Positions 43,256 to 53,411 are shown, counted from the first letter of the stretch. The stretch is DNA of 64,000 nucleotides from Anaeromicropila herbilytica (GCF_016591975.1 NZ_AP024169.1:2767001-2831000), one strand, 5' to 3'. The notes: generated from the sequence alone by a model not told the origin. Made by a program: numbers and translations.

Positions 43256-45609
43256 TTCAAATACCGTCCTATAATAGATTTTGGATTGTTTTTTAATTCC
43301 ATTGGATTACCATGTGAAATAACTTCTCCTCCATCACTTCCTCCACCTTCACCCATTTCAATAATGTAATCGCAATTTGAAAGCACATAAGGATCATGCT
43401 CGGTTATTATAATTGAATTACCATATTCAACAAGTTCATTTAAAAGGTCTAATAGCTTCTCACTATCATAAAAAGAAAGTCCAGTCGTAGGCTCGTCTAG
43501 AATGTATAACGCACCCTTTGCATTCTTCCCTTTCGATAACTCTTTTGCAAGCTTGATACGCTGACTTTCACCACCAGATATTGTCGGTGTAGCCTGTCCA
43601 AGCTTAATATATCCCATTCCAACACGCTTTAGAATATTCAGTATATTTGTTATAACCTTATCTTTTTCAGTAAAGAAATCCTTCGCTTCATCAACACTCA
43701 TTTCAAGAATCTCACGAATATTTTTACCATCTAGCGTTATCTCCATTGCTTCTGGAATATATCCACTACCACCACAATCCTCACAATCCACATCGATAAA
43801 ATTGCCAAAACCAACATGGTAATGCACCACGCCGTCACCCTTGCATTTACGACAACCTCCTTCACTGTTTACAGAAAAAAGTCCTGCTGTATAACCACAT
43901 TCTTTCGCTTGTTCTGTTGCAGCAAAAAGTGTTCTAACCCGGTCAAATATCCCAGTGTATGTAGCTGGACAAGAAGTACGACTTCTTCCAATAGGTCGCT
44001 GATCGATAATATAGCAACGCTTCATATTTTCAATTCCAGTTAAGCATGCATCAACTGTTTCTGATATCTCATCATCGGAGACGCACTTTGTTCTAAGTAG
44101 TTCCTTTAGTTTTGGAACGAGGGTATCTGAAATCAAACTGGATTTTCCGCTACCCGATACACCAGCCACTCCAACCATTACACCTAATGGTATGTGAACT
44201 GTAACATTTTTAAGATTATGTATATTTGCATTTGATAGTACCAGCATTTTATCTTTGTTAATAGGTCGATAATCTGACTTTATTTTAAATCCGATTTCAT
44301 TTGATAGATACGGTGAAGTCTTTGATGTTTGGCATTTTAAGAACTCATCGTAACCTCCCTCATATATTTTTACTCCTCCACGCACTCCAGCCTCTGGTCC
44401 CATATCAATAATATAATCCGCATGTCTCATAAAGTTTTCATCATGTTCAACTGCAATAACTGTATTACCACTGTCAACAAGCTTATGAACAATTTTAATT
44501 AAGTTTTCTTTTTCCACCTCGTGGAGTCCAATTGTTGGCTCATCAAAAACAAAAATGATAGAATCCATCTCAGCAATTATATAACTCGCAAGGAATAAAC
44601 GTTGAATCTCACCACCAGATAGTGTTGGGACCGGACGTGATAATGCAAGATGATAGAGCCCAACATCAACCATACAAGATAGCTTTGTTATGATTTCCTT
44701 CAAAAGTGGGTTTTTATCGTCAGAACGCTTCTCGAAAAATGCAAGTAAATCGTGTATATACATATGTTCAAGCTCAGTTATTGTCTTACCTCCAAAGGTT
44801 GTATGAGTAGCTTGTTCGCCTAATCCTGTTCCACCGCATTTTGGGCAAACCTTTTGTTGAAGCATATCAGCATTTGTTAGTAGGTGTGCAAGCCGCCCAG
44901 ATGATCCTAATCCACCATTAATAATCATATAGATCCACGGTATAAACCCATCAAATCTCGATATCCCATTATCACCATATTTCAGAAAATCTATTTGTTC
45001 ATCGGAAAGGTCGCAAAGCCTGTCCTCCCACATATTCATGTTGTGATTTCTACAAAGTTCCTCAAGCATATTTCTTGTTTGGCCTCTTCTACCAAGTTCA
45101 CATGCAATATCACAGATATGCTGTGTTGTATCAGCAAATAAAGCATCTTCATCAAGACATTTTGCAACACCCTTACCCAAACATTTCACGCACATTCCAC
45201 GAGGAGAATTTCTCTGAAACATAGCAATATCTAGAGGTACACCATTATCGTATTCAAGAGAACGTTCACCAAAATTTGCATATAATGCGGATAACATTGC
45301 ACTGATCTTGATCTTTGTTCCAACCGTACTTCTAGGATTGGACTGACGAATAATTCTCTGCTCAACTGCTACAGTTGGTGAAAGCCCATTAATACTATCA
45401 AAGGTAGGAATGTTATCAATCATGAACTGCGTACCTGAAAACATAAGATAACGTCGCTTTCCCTCCTCGTAAAGAGTATCAAAAGCAAGGCTGGATTTTC
45501 CACTTCCAGACACACCAGTTATAACTGTAAGCTTATGCTTTGGTATAGATACATCAACATTTTTAAGATTATGAATTCTTGCATTTTTGATTACAATATC
45601 ATTCTTCAA
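43252..45609 (-). CDS. Short UvrA-like ABC protein (drug-resistance type)
   Basis: 785 aa, against about 940 for housekeeping UvrA. Two ABC modules: GVSGSGKSSLAFDTLYEEGK and GVAGVSGSGKSSLISDTL as Walker A, with LSGGEIQRLFLASYI and ISGGESQRIKLAKELSKG as signatures. Zinc-finger cysteines CVKCLGKG, CPKCGGTG, CRKCKGDG and CEDCGGSG are kept. Shorter relatives (DrrC/UvrA2 type) protect against DNA-binding drugs. TTG start with AGGTGA upstream. Coupled to a hydrolase gene, which supports a resistance role, but no substrate can be named. Confidence 0.85.
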   Translation of the reverse strand: MKNDIVIKNARIHNLKNVDVSIPKHKLTVITGVSGSGKSSLAFDTLYEEGKRRYLMFSGTQFMIDNIPTFDSINGLSPTVAVEQRIIRQSNPRSTVGTKIKISAMLSALYANFGERSLEYDNGVPLDIAMFQRNSPRGMCVKCLGKGVAKCLDEDALFADTTQHICDIACELGRRGQTRNMLEELCRNHNMNMWEDRLCDLSDEQIDFLKYGDNGISRFDGFIPWIYMIINGGLGSSGRLAHLLTNADMLQQKVCPKCGGTGLGEQATHTTFGGKTITELEHMYIHDLLAFFEKRSDDKNPLLKEIITKLSCMVDVGLYHLALSRPVPTLSGGEIQRLFLASYIIAEMDSIIFVFDEPTIGLHEVEKENLIKIVHKLVDSGNTVIAVEHDENFMRHADYIIDMGPEAGVRGGVKIYEGGYDEFLKCQTSKTSPYLSNEIGFKIKSDYRPINKDKMLVLSNANIHNLKNVTVHIPLGVMVGVAGVSGSGKSSLISDTLVPKLKELLRTKCVSDDEISETVDACLTGIENMKRCYIIDQRPIGRSRTSCPATYTGIFDRVRTLFAATEQAKECGYTAGLFSVNSEGGCRKCKGDGVVHYHVGFGNFIDVDCEDCGGSGYIPEAMEITLDGKNIREILEMSVDEAKDFFTEKDKVITNILNILKRVGMGYIKLGQATPTISGGESQRIKLAKELSKGKNAKGALYILDEPTTGLSFYDSEKLLDLLNELVEYGNSIIITEHDPYVLSNCDYIIEMGEGGGSDGGEVISHGNPMELKNNPKSIIGRYLK

Positions 45610-45621
45610 AGTCTATCACCT

Positions 45622-45944
45622 GCTTATTTTCATATTATGAGTTGCCCGACAAATGACCTGTTTGGGAGACAGTCTAGGCAATTTGCACAAAACAGAAAAA
45701 CTCATGCTTCATTGAGTATGTATAAGAAGTTCTAGTTCTCAGAGCATTTTGTGTAAAACATATGCTAGGACAGATAACTCGCTTTACTCAGACAGATCTG
45801 TCCTAGCATATAACACGAAATGATCCGAGAACAAGATCTTCTAATACATACTCAAAGGCACATTCGCTTTTTCTGTTTTGTGCAAATTGCCAGGCAAGAT
45901 TTTGAAACAGGTCATTTGTCAAGCAACTCATATTCATAATAAGC
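45622..45944. mobile_element. 323-bp palindromic element (MITE-like)
   Basis: Long imperfect palindrome centred near 45785. Perfect paired blocks include 45636-45645 / 45923-45932 (10 bp), 45650-45663 / 45905-45918 (14 bp), 45677-45700 / 45868-45891 (24 bp) and 45761-45775 / 45796-45810 (15 bp). The ends read GCTTATT...AATAAGC. No reading frame of note and no transposase. It lies between an acetyltransferase gene and the UvrA-like gene; it may be a non-autonomous transposon or a regulatory RNA hairpin. Confidence 0.75.
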
Positions 45945-45999
45945 ATACCATAATATGGAATTTAAATCTATCAGGACTATCTTAATTTCTTTTCTTCCT

Positions 46000-46596
46000 T
46001 TAATCTTCTTCGAGAATTTCTCTGTCTTTATAATAATACTTCTTATCATTCTCATTAATTTCTCGAACCACTCTGCATGGGTTTCCAACCGCTATAGAGT
46101 TTGCCGGAATATTTTTTACAACAACACTGCCAGCACCTATCACACTATTTTCTCCAATGGTAACTCCTGGACAGATTGTAGCGCTTGCTCCAATCCAACA
46201 ATTATCCTCTATTATCACTGGATCTGTATACATATATTCTCTCATATCAGGATTAATCGGGTGTCCAACTGTTGCAATGGTAACTGCTGGTCCAAACATT
46301 ACTTTTTTCCCAATCTTTATCTTACCATCATCCACAAAGTTACAGTTAAAATTAATATAACTTCCTTCTCCAAGTTCAATATTCGTTCCATAGCAGCAAT
46401 AAAAAGGAGGTTCGATCCATGCCTTTACCTCTGTTCCAAATAATTCATTCATACACTGCATACGATTCTGAACATCATCTGGTCTGCTTGCATTAAATTT
46501 CATTATACTTAACTTACATTTTACCCTGTCTTCTGGCAGACCTTCACAATAATCTGTAAATAATTTTCCTGATTCCACACGTTCCCTCATTGTCAT
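46000..46596 (-). CDS. Maltose/galactoside O-acetyltransferase-like (hexapeptide)
   Basis: 198 aa with an N-terminal Mac helix region (MRERVESGKLFTDYCEGLPE) and a left-handed beta helix of hexapeptide repeats (GEGSYINFNCNFVDDGKIKI, then IGASATICPGVTIGENSVIG). The catalytic His is in TVGHPINPDMR. It uses acetyl-CoA to acetylate sugars at a hydroxyl, often for detoxification. GGAGG site. 23 nt after the MATE gene, probably in its transcript. Confidence 0.85.
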   Translation of the reverse strand: MTMRERVESGKLFTDYCEGLPEDRVKCKLSIMKFNASRPDDVQNRMQCMNELFGTEVKAWIEPPFYCCYGTNIELGEGSYINFNCNFVDDGKIKIGKKVMFGPAVTIATVGHPINPDMREYMYTDPVIIEDNCWIGASATICPGVTIGENSVIGAGSVVVKNIPANSIAVGNPCRVVREINENDKKYYYKDREILEED

Positions 46597-46619
46597 AATA
46601 AGATTCCTCCATCTTTATA

Positions 46620-47963
46620 TCATATCCTTGTAAGATCCTTTACCCATTTATATTGCTTATAGTGTTTATATACAGCTGGTAACTTTATTATCTCATCCAT
46701 ATTTAATATGAAATATACGATAATGACAGGAAGTTTTAAGTAGAATGCTGCGATAAAACCAAGTGGAATCACAATGACCCACATCGTTATTGTGTCACAG
46801 ATCAATCCAAATCTGGTATCTCCTCCTGCGCAAAAGATTCCACTTATTACTGTTGAATTCACTGATTTTCCAATCAAATAATATGCGCAGATTAGAAGCA
46901 TCATCGATAACAATTGTGTAGCTTCTTGGCTCAGAGTTGAAAAGTGCAATATCGCTGGTCGTATTGATAATAAAATAACCCCTGAAATGACTCCACATAT
47001 AATTGAAAACTGTACCAGTTTTTTTCCGTAATCCTTTGCCTTATCAAGCATTCCTCTTCCCAGTTCATTTCCTACCATGATGCTTCCACCACTACCAATT
47101 CCAAGACTGATGCAGACGATTAGATTCTTCACTATATTTGCAATTGCATTAGCGGCTACAGCATCACTTCCCAAATGCCCCATAATTACAGAGAACATCG
47201 TAAAGCCTCCACCCCAGGCAATTTCATTTCCCAATACCGGTGCTGTGAATCTCCAAAAATCCTTTTTCAACATTAGATCTGTATTTCTAAGATAGTTCCA
47301 CTTTAAATGTATAACATTTCTTTGTCTCAAGCTCCAAACGCTCCAAAGTAGTTCAATTGCTCTTGCTATGACCGTTGCAACTGCTGATCCCTTGATTCCC
47401 ATAGCCGGTGCACCGAGCATACCAAAGATTAATATAATATTCAGAAGAATATTGACCACGACAGCAGTCGAACTGATTAATGTACTCTTTGATGCACACT
47501 CCATATTCTTTAACATACATAAATAAATCTGTGATATTCCGGAAAGCAAATATGATATGGATACTACTCTAAGAAATGCTGAACCCATCTGAATCAGAGT
47601 AGTATCAGAAGTAAATATCTTCATGAGAAGTTCCGGACAGATCAATGCTGCTAAGCTAAACACAACTGATACGATTCCTACAAGTTTAAGCACATAAGCA
47701 AAAATGATTTCAATAGATACGGCATCTTCTTTACCCCAGTATTGTGCCACCAAAATGGTCGTTCCAATCACGAACGCCATGATAAATAAACTGTGCACAA
47801 ACTGGATCTGCCCTGCTAGAGCAACAGCTGATAAAGCATCTTGATTTAAAAACCCTAGCAGAATTGCATCCGATGCACTCACTACAGCAAGCATAAAATT
47901 TTGAAATGCAATCGGCAATACTAGCCCCATTAATTTTTTATAAAACTCTTTTTCCATTTTCAT
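46620..47963 (-). CDS. MATE family multidrug efflux transporter
   Basis: 447 aa, about 12 membrane helices in two similar halves. IAFQNFMLAVVSASDAILLG at the N-terminus and AVAANAIANIVKNLIVCISLG in the second half are typical of NorM/DinF-like MATE antiporters that use Na+ or H+ gradients. The adjacent acetyltransferase may modify the same compounds. Good start near AATAGACTATG. Confidence 0.88.
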   Translation of the reverse strand: MKMEKEFYKKLMGLVLPIAFQNFMLAVVSASDAILLGFLNQDALSAVALAGQIQFVHSLFIMAFVIGTTILVAQYWGKEDAVSIEIIFAYVLKLVGIVSVVFSLAALICPELLMKIFTSDTTLIQMGSAFLRVVSISYLLSGISQIYLCMLKNMECASKSTLISSTAVVVNILLNIILIFGMLGAPAMGIKGSAVATVIARAIELLWSVWSLRQRNVIHLKWNYLRNTDLMLKKDFWRFTAPVLGNEIAWGGGFTMFSVIMGHLGSDAVAANAIANIVKNLIVCISLGIGSGGSIMVGNELGRGMLDKAKDYGKKLVQFSIICGVISGVILLSIRPAILHFSTLSQEATQLLSMMLLICAYYLIGKSVNSTVISGIFCAGGDTRFGLICDTITMWVIVIPLGFIAAFYLKLPVIIVYFILNMDEIIKLPAVYKHYKQYKWVKDLTRI

Positions 47964-48020
47964 AGTCTATTCTCACTTTTTTGTCAGGTCATTCAAAAGC
48001 TTAATAAAGTACCTGCTCTC

Positions 48021-48854
48021 TTAGATTAATTTTAACTTGACAAATGCTTTATACAGACCATCCTTATCAACATCATCCGTTATATAATCTGCCATCTCTT
48101 TTATTTCTTTTCCACCACTTCCCATAGCTACGCCTATTTCGCAGTATTCTAACATCGGAATGTCTATCTTGGCATCGCCGAAGGCAATGGTATCTTTTCT
48201 ATCCGCATTTAAATATTTTAATAAGTGTTCAATTGCATTAGCCTTAGTAATATCTTTTACACCTAGATCTCCAAAAAGTGCTTCTTCTCCTTTTCCTCCC
48301 CAGGTTCCATTTTCAAGGTCCGGAAATTGTTCCTTCGTATCCAGAAAATCCTGATAGGAATCCAACAGATAACTCACTTTATTGAGGTCATCTCTGTATA
48401 ACTCTCCGCCAAATATCATTTCTGGAAAGACCTTTCGAACTGTCACCTGATCTGATTTTGGATCTCCTTTTAGCTTCGCATACTTCTTGATGGATGCATC
48501 TGCCTTTTGTTCAAAATCTTCACTGGCAAATAATCCATTGTTGCTCTCTAAATAAAATTCCAATTTTCTCTCATGCAGCCAGTCAACAATTCTTTTGCTT
48601 TGTTCCGAGGTTATCATCTGATGCATGATTACAGTTCCATTATCTTCAACATAGCTTCCATTTCCTCCAATCATTCCATCAAGTCCTATATCCCAAAGGT
48701 TTTGATAGACTTCTGCTTTGCTGCGTCCTGTACTGATATATACCTTGTGTCCATTCTCTCTGGCTTTTCTAATTGCATCTACTGCTGAATCTGGCAGATT
48801 TGTCTCATAATCAACTAATGTTCCATCTACATCGATAAAAATTATTTTTCTCAT
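48021..48854 (-). CDS. Cof-type HAD-superfamily phosphatase
   Basis: 277 aa. HAD motif I is FIDVDGTLVDYETNLPDSAV (nucleophile Asp), motif II ISTGRS, motif III Lys region with FPEMIFGGELYRDDLNKVSY, and motif IV TIAFGDAKIDIPMLEYCEIG. The large C2B cap places it in the Cof group acting on sugar phosphates or flavin/pyridoxal phosphates. GAGGAA upstream of the ATG. Monocistronic. Confidence 0.88.
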   Translation of the reverse strand: MRKIIFIDVDGTLVDYETNLPDSAVDAIRKARENGHKVYISTGRSKAEVYQNLWDIGLDGMIGGNGSYVEDNGTVIMHQMITSEQSKRIVDWLHERKLEFYLESNNGLFASEDFEQKADASIKKYAKLKGDPKSDQVTVRKVFPEMIFGGELYRDDLNKVSYLLDSYQDFLDTKEQFPDLENGTWGGKGEEALFGDLGVKDITKANAIEHLLKYLNADRKDTIAFGDAKIDIPMLEYCEIGVAMGSGGKEIKEMADYITDDVDKDGLYKAFVKLKLI

Positions 48855-49271
48855 ATGTTTTTCCTCAACTTTCCAATATGATAATTACTTTTGTTTTTTC
48901 TTTCGCTATGTTATGATTATAATACGAATTATTCATTATATCAGTCACTATCATATCTATTTCCATAACAATCATGCGAATTCATATATTTCATGGTGAA
49001 TTGTAAAGTGAGATGCTATTTTGCAAGCCGAGATGCATCTTTTGAAAGTAAGATATAAACTTTTGAAAACGAAAAGCCACTTTTTCATACTTTTGTAAAC
49101 AAAAAGCCACTTTTGTAACCCAAATGCAGTTTGATTTTTAGCTTTTAATAAAGTATTATATTAATAATGAGCATGCCAATGGGAAGTCGACTCCCTCTCG
49201 ATTTTTTTGTAATCGGAGAATCCACCCCTTTATTCTTTAGATAGATGATTGGTTGGCGGCATGTTGTTTTA
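48855..49271. other. Region between the Cof phosphatase and the IS30 transposase
   Basis: 417 bp without a gene. It has two imperfect copies of AAACGAAAAGCCACTTTTT (about 49065 and 49098) and a small GGGAAGTCGACTCCC hairpin. The left end of the IS element must fall here but is not resolved. Confidence 0.35.
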
Positions 49272-50564
49272 TTATTTCTTGAGAAGAACAGGTTTTAACA
49301 TGATGTCACTGGCTGCAACCGGTACACATCCGAGTTTATGTAAAATTTCTTCTCCATGATAAAAGCTGAATGTTTCGTATGGACTGCGATTATTTAGCTT
49401 TTTTCTTTTGTATGAGTTGATATGATTCATCATTAAATTGATATCCTCTTGTGTTAGTTCATTAAAACTTGTGCCTTTCGGTAGGACTCTTCGTATTAGT
49501 TCATGATTTACTTCAATGGCTCCTTTTTGATACGGACTTCCTGCATCACAGTAAAATACTTTTGTACGGCAAAATGGTGGAAATTCGCGATATTCAATCG
49601 CTTTAGGATTGGAAAACTCGCTCCCATTATCGGTGAGAATAACAGGAAAAAGTGTGCTAAATGTTTCTTTCCCCAGCGCTTGATCAAGTTGATTAAATAT
49701 ATCCGTAACAGACTTTGAAGTATTTGCATCTCTTAAAAATGCAAGCATAAGACTACAGTCTACAAAATGAACTGTCAGTAGGCATTTACCACCTTTCGAA
49801 CCTATAACAGAATCCATTTGTACAACTGCTGTATCTGAATTTCTTTCAATAAATGATCCAAATGCCTCATAATTACGACCAATACGACATCCTTTATCTA
49901 CTTTGAACTCAGGTTTTTTAAATCTTTCGCGAAATTTTACTTTCCTCGGCAGATCTATGTTCCTAACATCAAACAAACAGGCATCAATATAATTATAAAT
50001 TGTCTTTTCACTACACATGAGCTCATCACGATGAGTGATATAAATTTGATTCACAGACTGACCTTTCCCAATAAGTGGAGAAATAATCTTATTAAGTCTG
50101 ATGATTTCATTTTCTGATACACATAGACCACTCCTTGACATTGAAATAGTTTCGTGAGCTTTTAGGTGTGCATGTTCAGCATCATAAAAGTTTTTTGTAA
50201 GTGTACATTTTTCAGCTGTCTTACAACCATTACAAACATATGGAGCATGAAATCTTGCTGCACATATTTCTTCGATAAATTCAGAACAGCTCTGATTACA
50301 ATTAGAACAAAGCCTACAGTAATTCGCTTTCCTAGTACATGGATTGCTGCAAACACTTTTAAGCCTGCAATTATAGCGTTTTTTACAGCAATTAAAAGGG
50401 AAACCAGGATATCCAGTAGCAGCTTCTATCCTGTGCTTACGTACTTCCCTGGATATAGTAGTTGGATTCTTTTCTAATCTACGACTTATTTCTTTAAAAG
50501 AAAGGCTTTCTTTAAGATATTTTTGTAATTCAAGCCGTTCTTCATAAGATAAAAATTTAGACAT
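49272..50564 (-). mobile_element. IS30 family transposase with Cys-rich domain
   Basis: 430 aa from the ATG after CGGAGG. An N-terminal IS30 helix-turn-helix (LSYEERLELQKYLKESLSFK, then ISRRLEKNPTTISREVRKHR) is followed by a Cys-rich, zinc-finger-like insert (about 70-150, with CSNPCTRKANYCRLCSNCNQ). The catalytic core has DDE residues in VVQMDSVIG, VILTDNGSEFSNP and YQKGAIEVNHELIRR. It looks intact. Terminal repeats could not be fixed; GTTGGCGG occurs inward-facing at both ends (about 49251 and 50581) but is short. Confidence 0.88.
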
Positions 50565-50808
50565 ATATATCCTCCGTTCTACCGCCAACAAGTATAGGAT
50601 ATATAAAACACTGACTTTACGCAAACTAAAAAATAGCAATATTCAATAATTGTAATTCAAAATGCAAGCCATGGTATTTATATAATGTAAATTTAATTAT
50701 AACTTATTTAGTATCGAAAGGGTTGCATTTCGTTCTACAAGTAAGGTCATATATTTCATATATTTCAAAGTCATATATTTCAATATATTTTAGGAGGTAT
50801 TTTCACAA

Positions 50809-51690
50809 ATGAATTTGAACGTATTAAAAGATTCATCCGAAATTGTATATTATAACAATCCTTCCATTCCGATTTATGTTCGAAAAGGGGATCTAAGCAC
50901 GTTTCCGAATAAAGAAGCTTTATGCCACTGGCATGAAGATATTGAATTCCTGCTACCAATAAAAGGACACATTTCTTATAAAGTAAATGGTCAAACTGTT
51001 TTCGTAAAGGAAGGAGAGGCTGTTTTTGTCAACTCCAGACAGATGCATTATGGTTATTCAACTGATATGACAGATTGTGAATACATCTGCATTGTATTTA
51101 ATCCCAACACCCTATTCCCACTGTCCTCAATTCAGAATCAATATGTGCATCCAATTTTAGAATGTAATCTTACGAATCTCATAATAAAAGCCGACAGTAA
51201 AATGAGTTGTCAGTTGCTCATTTCCATCCGTCAGCTTTATGAATTATATAATAAAGACACGGCAGCTGTTGAGATAAAGGCAATGAGGTATCTTTATGTA
51301 ATCTGGGAGTCTCTATATTTTTTAATAAAACCTTTTTTCCTCCAGGAACTATCTTCCTATGATTCTAATGTAACAATACTAAAAAAAATGTTATCCTTTA
51401 TTTATAATAATTACGAATCAAAAATTTCTCTTTCGGATATTGCGGAGTCTGGTGACATCGGAAAAAGTAAATGCTGCAAGCTTTTTAAGCAGTATTTAAA
51501 TCACTCACCGAATGAATATTTGAATTCTTATAGGCTTGAAAAAAGTATGATGTTGTTAAGAGATCCAAGTCTCAATATTACGGATATCGCATATGCTTGT
51601 GGATTCTCTAATCCAAGTTATTTTTCAGAAACGTTTATAAAATATAAGGGTTGTACGCCGTCTGCATATAGATCAGACTGTAATATTTAA
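50809..51690 (+). CDS. AraC family transcriptional regulator
   Basis: 293 aa. N-terminal cupin (CHWHEDIEFLLPIKGHISYK) and C-terminal AraC helix-turn-helices (SLSDIAESGDIGKSKCCKLF and DIAYACGFSNPSYFSETFIK). AGGAGG 11 nt before the ATG. Just downstream of the IS30 element; no intact neighbour suggests its target, as the next genes are remnants. Confidence 0.82.
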   Translation: MNLNVLKDSSEIVYYNNPSIPIYVRKGDLSTFPNKEALCHWHEDIEFLLPIKGHISYKVNGQTVFVKEGEAVFVNSRQMHYGYSTDMTDCEYICIVFNPNTLFPLSSIQNQYVHPILECNLTNLIIKADSKMSCQLLISIRQLYELYNKDTAAVEIKAMRYLYVIWESLYFLIKPFFLQELSSYDSNVTILKKMLSFIYNNYESKISLSDIAESGDIGKSKCCKLFKQYLNHSPNEYLNSYRLEKSMMLLRDPSLNITDIAYACGFSNPSYFSETFIKYKGCTPSAYRSDCNI

Positions 51691-51719
51691 GAAATATAAA
51701 AGTTTCTATTAACAGTACA

Positions 51720-51911
51720 CTAATATTTTAGTTCACTGACGATTTTTTCAGTTAATACAGTTAATATCCTTCTCACTGGAAGACATACTGCAATTGAACT
51801 AACGAAAATATTTATAAATATGATTCCAATGATATAAGAAAACTGAATCATTTTATTTGGCATAATATATAACCATATATGTTTCATAAAGTAATATAGT
51901 AACTCTTTGAA
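51720..51911 (-). pseudogene. Remnant of an ABC transporter permease (FtsX-like C-terminus)
   Basis: About 60 codons ending IFINIFVSSIAVCLPVRRIL and TEKIVSELKY resemble the last membrane helix and P-x-R-R-I tail of FtsX/MacB-like permeases. Upstream coding sequence is missing and there is no convincing start. Confidence 0.4.
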
Positions 51912-51949
51912 TGGGAAATAGATGATTAACACTTAGTATTCTCCCTTGA

Positions 51950-52400
51950 TCACAAAAAAGAACCGCGAATTGTACTGGCAAGTTTTGACTTCTGTCTTGC
52001 AAACTTAAACTTCTTCTCTTCCAACTCCTTAGGAACATCCATTCCCTCTGAAAGCTTAAATCCGACAGCTCTCTTCTTAGGGTCATTTATCGTGTACATT
52101 ACATTAACAACAAGGCCGTCCTCATAAAAGATGTTGACCATTTTTATGTTTTCCACTTGAAAGCATGAAGTTTCCAAAGGCTTAGCAGCAAATTCAATAC
52201 CGCGCTCATCTTTCAAAATTCGATTCACGTAATTGACAGTCTCCGGGCTTTCACCGGCAGGAAGAACAGTAAATTGATGCTTATATTTGTTCATGAAGTA
52301 ACGAGCTTCATTCGCACGCAGCCCCACAAGTGCTTCTGCTACAGGCGAAGACTCTAAACCAATTGTGGACACATTTTTAAAAATCAACGATATATGACAT
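51950..52400 (-). pseudogene. Hypothetical gene with a one-base frameshift near its start
   Basis: Starting at the ATG at 52400 (GAGGAG 8 nt upstream) the frame reads MSYIVDF and stops. Dropping one T from the run of five T restores MSYIVDFKNVSTIGLESSPV and the remaining 140 residues (ANEARYFMNKYKHQFTVLPA, VNVMYTINDPKKRAVGFKLS) to the stop at 51950. I do not know the family. The broken frame may be true decay, slippage or a sequencing error. Confidence 0.55.
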
Positions 52401-52475
52401 CTTCATCTCTCCTCGTATTATTTTCATTTGTGATCTACCATCTGAGCAGCTTTGTAGACGATATTTCCTCCAAAA

Positions 52476-52922
52476 TCATCTGTTTTCCACGCCTTTCAAT
52501 CTTTTTCGAAACTTGAAAATTAGCGATATAAGCTCATCCTTTTCACTAATGGCAAGGACTCCGAACTTTTCGGTCAAAAGCTCATCATGAGCTGGAAGAA
52601 TCTTTAAAATCTTCTCCCTTCCTGCCGGGGTCAAACTAATTATGCTGTATCTTTTGTCTGACTCCACATTCATTTTTGTGACTAATCCTTTTTTAATCAG
52701 ATTGTTTATCACGTAAGGAACATTCCCCGGTGTGCTTAAAATAGATTTCTGAATTTCTCCTACAAGCAACTCTCCTTTGGAATGCAATACCTCCAATATG
52801 GCGAATTGAGTCAGTGTCAAATCGTACTGACTACACAAAAGACTTACTTCATGCTGCAGATAATTAGTAATGCGGCTAAGGCCAACCATTAAACTGGCAT
52901 CTATTTTATTTAATTTTGGCAT
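52476..52922 (-). CDS. MarR family transcriptional regulator
   Basis: 148 aa winged helix protein: LTQFAILEVLHSKGELLVGE, then LSTPGNVPYVINNLIKKGLV and the wing KMNVESDKRYSIISLTPAG. AAGGAG 7-8 nt before the ATG lies inside the end of the pirin remnant, so the two were once one operon. MarR regulators commonly control adjacent pirin or oxidoreductase genes; here the target is broken. Confidence 0.85.
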   Translation of the reverse strand: MPKLNKIDASLMVGLSRITNYLQHEVSLLCSQYDLTLTQFAILEVLHSKGELLVGEIQKSILSTPGNVPYVINNLIKKGLVTKMNVESDKRYSIISLTPAGREKILKILPAHDELLTEKFGVLAISEKDELISLIFKFRKRLKGVENR

Positions 52923-52924
52923 TA

Positions 52925-53122
52925 TTACGACTCCTTGGAATATTTCTCAAATGTTATGACTTTTTCATCTATGTCCTTGTGAGGATGTGAACCAAATCCT
53001 GTGTTTGATTGAATCAAATCATCGTTAACAACCCGCAATACCCCAAAGCTCATATTATCTGGATTATAATATTCCGCAAATGAAAAATGAAAAATACTGT
53101 TTAACCACCCGAGGTTACTGCG
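52925..53122 (-). pseudogene. Pirin family remnant
   Basis: An open stretch without a start reads GWLNSIFHFSFAEYYNPDNM and FGVLRVVNDDLIQSNTGFGS HPHKD, then KVITFEKYSKES-stop. Pirins begin RGWLNSYHTFSFADYYDP and continue with GFGxHPHRD, so the first quarter of a pirin is kept and the rest is lost. It lies directly upstream of MarR. Confidence 0.8.
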
Positions 53123-53216
53123 TCACATTTTTTTGTTTTCAACTTTTTTAACTTGCTATTTTCTCCAATTTATTATGAACTTCAATCGTGGGCTTTCAAT
53201 TTCTCATCCCATCCAC
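53123..53216. other. AT-rich spacer
   Basis: No gene or signal recognised between the pirin remnant and the 45-bp palindrome. Confidence 0.3.
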
Positions 53217-53261
53217 GAATACATCTATGTAGATATATAATATATCTACATAGATGTATTC
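53217..53261. repeat. Perfect 45-bp palindrome
   Basis: Two 22-base arms, beginning GAATACATCTATGTAGATAT, are exact complements around a single A at 53239. It has no T-tract beyond the arm, so it is not a typical terminator. Such a site could be a protein-binding site or a remnant insertion end. Confidence 0.85.
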
Positions 53262-53355
53262 TCAAGTTGGAAACGTCACATGGATGTCTCTTGCCAATAG
53301 GAAAATTGCGTTCAGTAACCAAATATGAATTGGAAGATTGGGCAATAATTAATGT

Positions 53356-53397
53356 AATGGAGAAATGCCATGAAATGAAATATGGCATTTCTCCATT
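53356..53397. terminator. Hairpin downstream of the DUF1540 gene
   Basis: 16-bp stem AATGGAGAAATGCCAT / ATGGCATTTCTCCATT with a 10-nt loop, 15 nt after the DUF1540 stop. The T-tract is weak on both strands, so termination is likely but not certain. Confidence 0.5.
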
Positions 53398-53411
53398 TAT
53401 ATTAGTTTGGT

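Noticed and set aside
49150..50660. IS30 terminal inverted repeats
   Set aside because: Only GTTGGCGG is shared inward from both sides; flanks do not match over the length expected for IS30, so the ends were not called.
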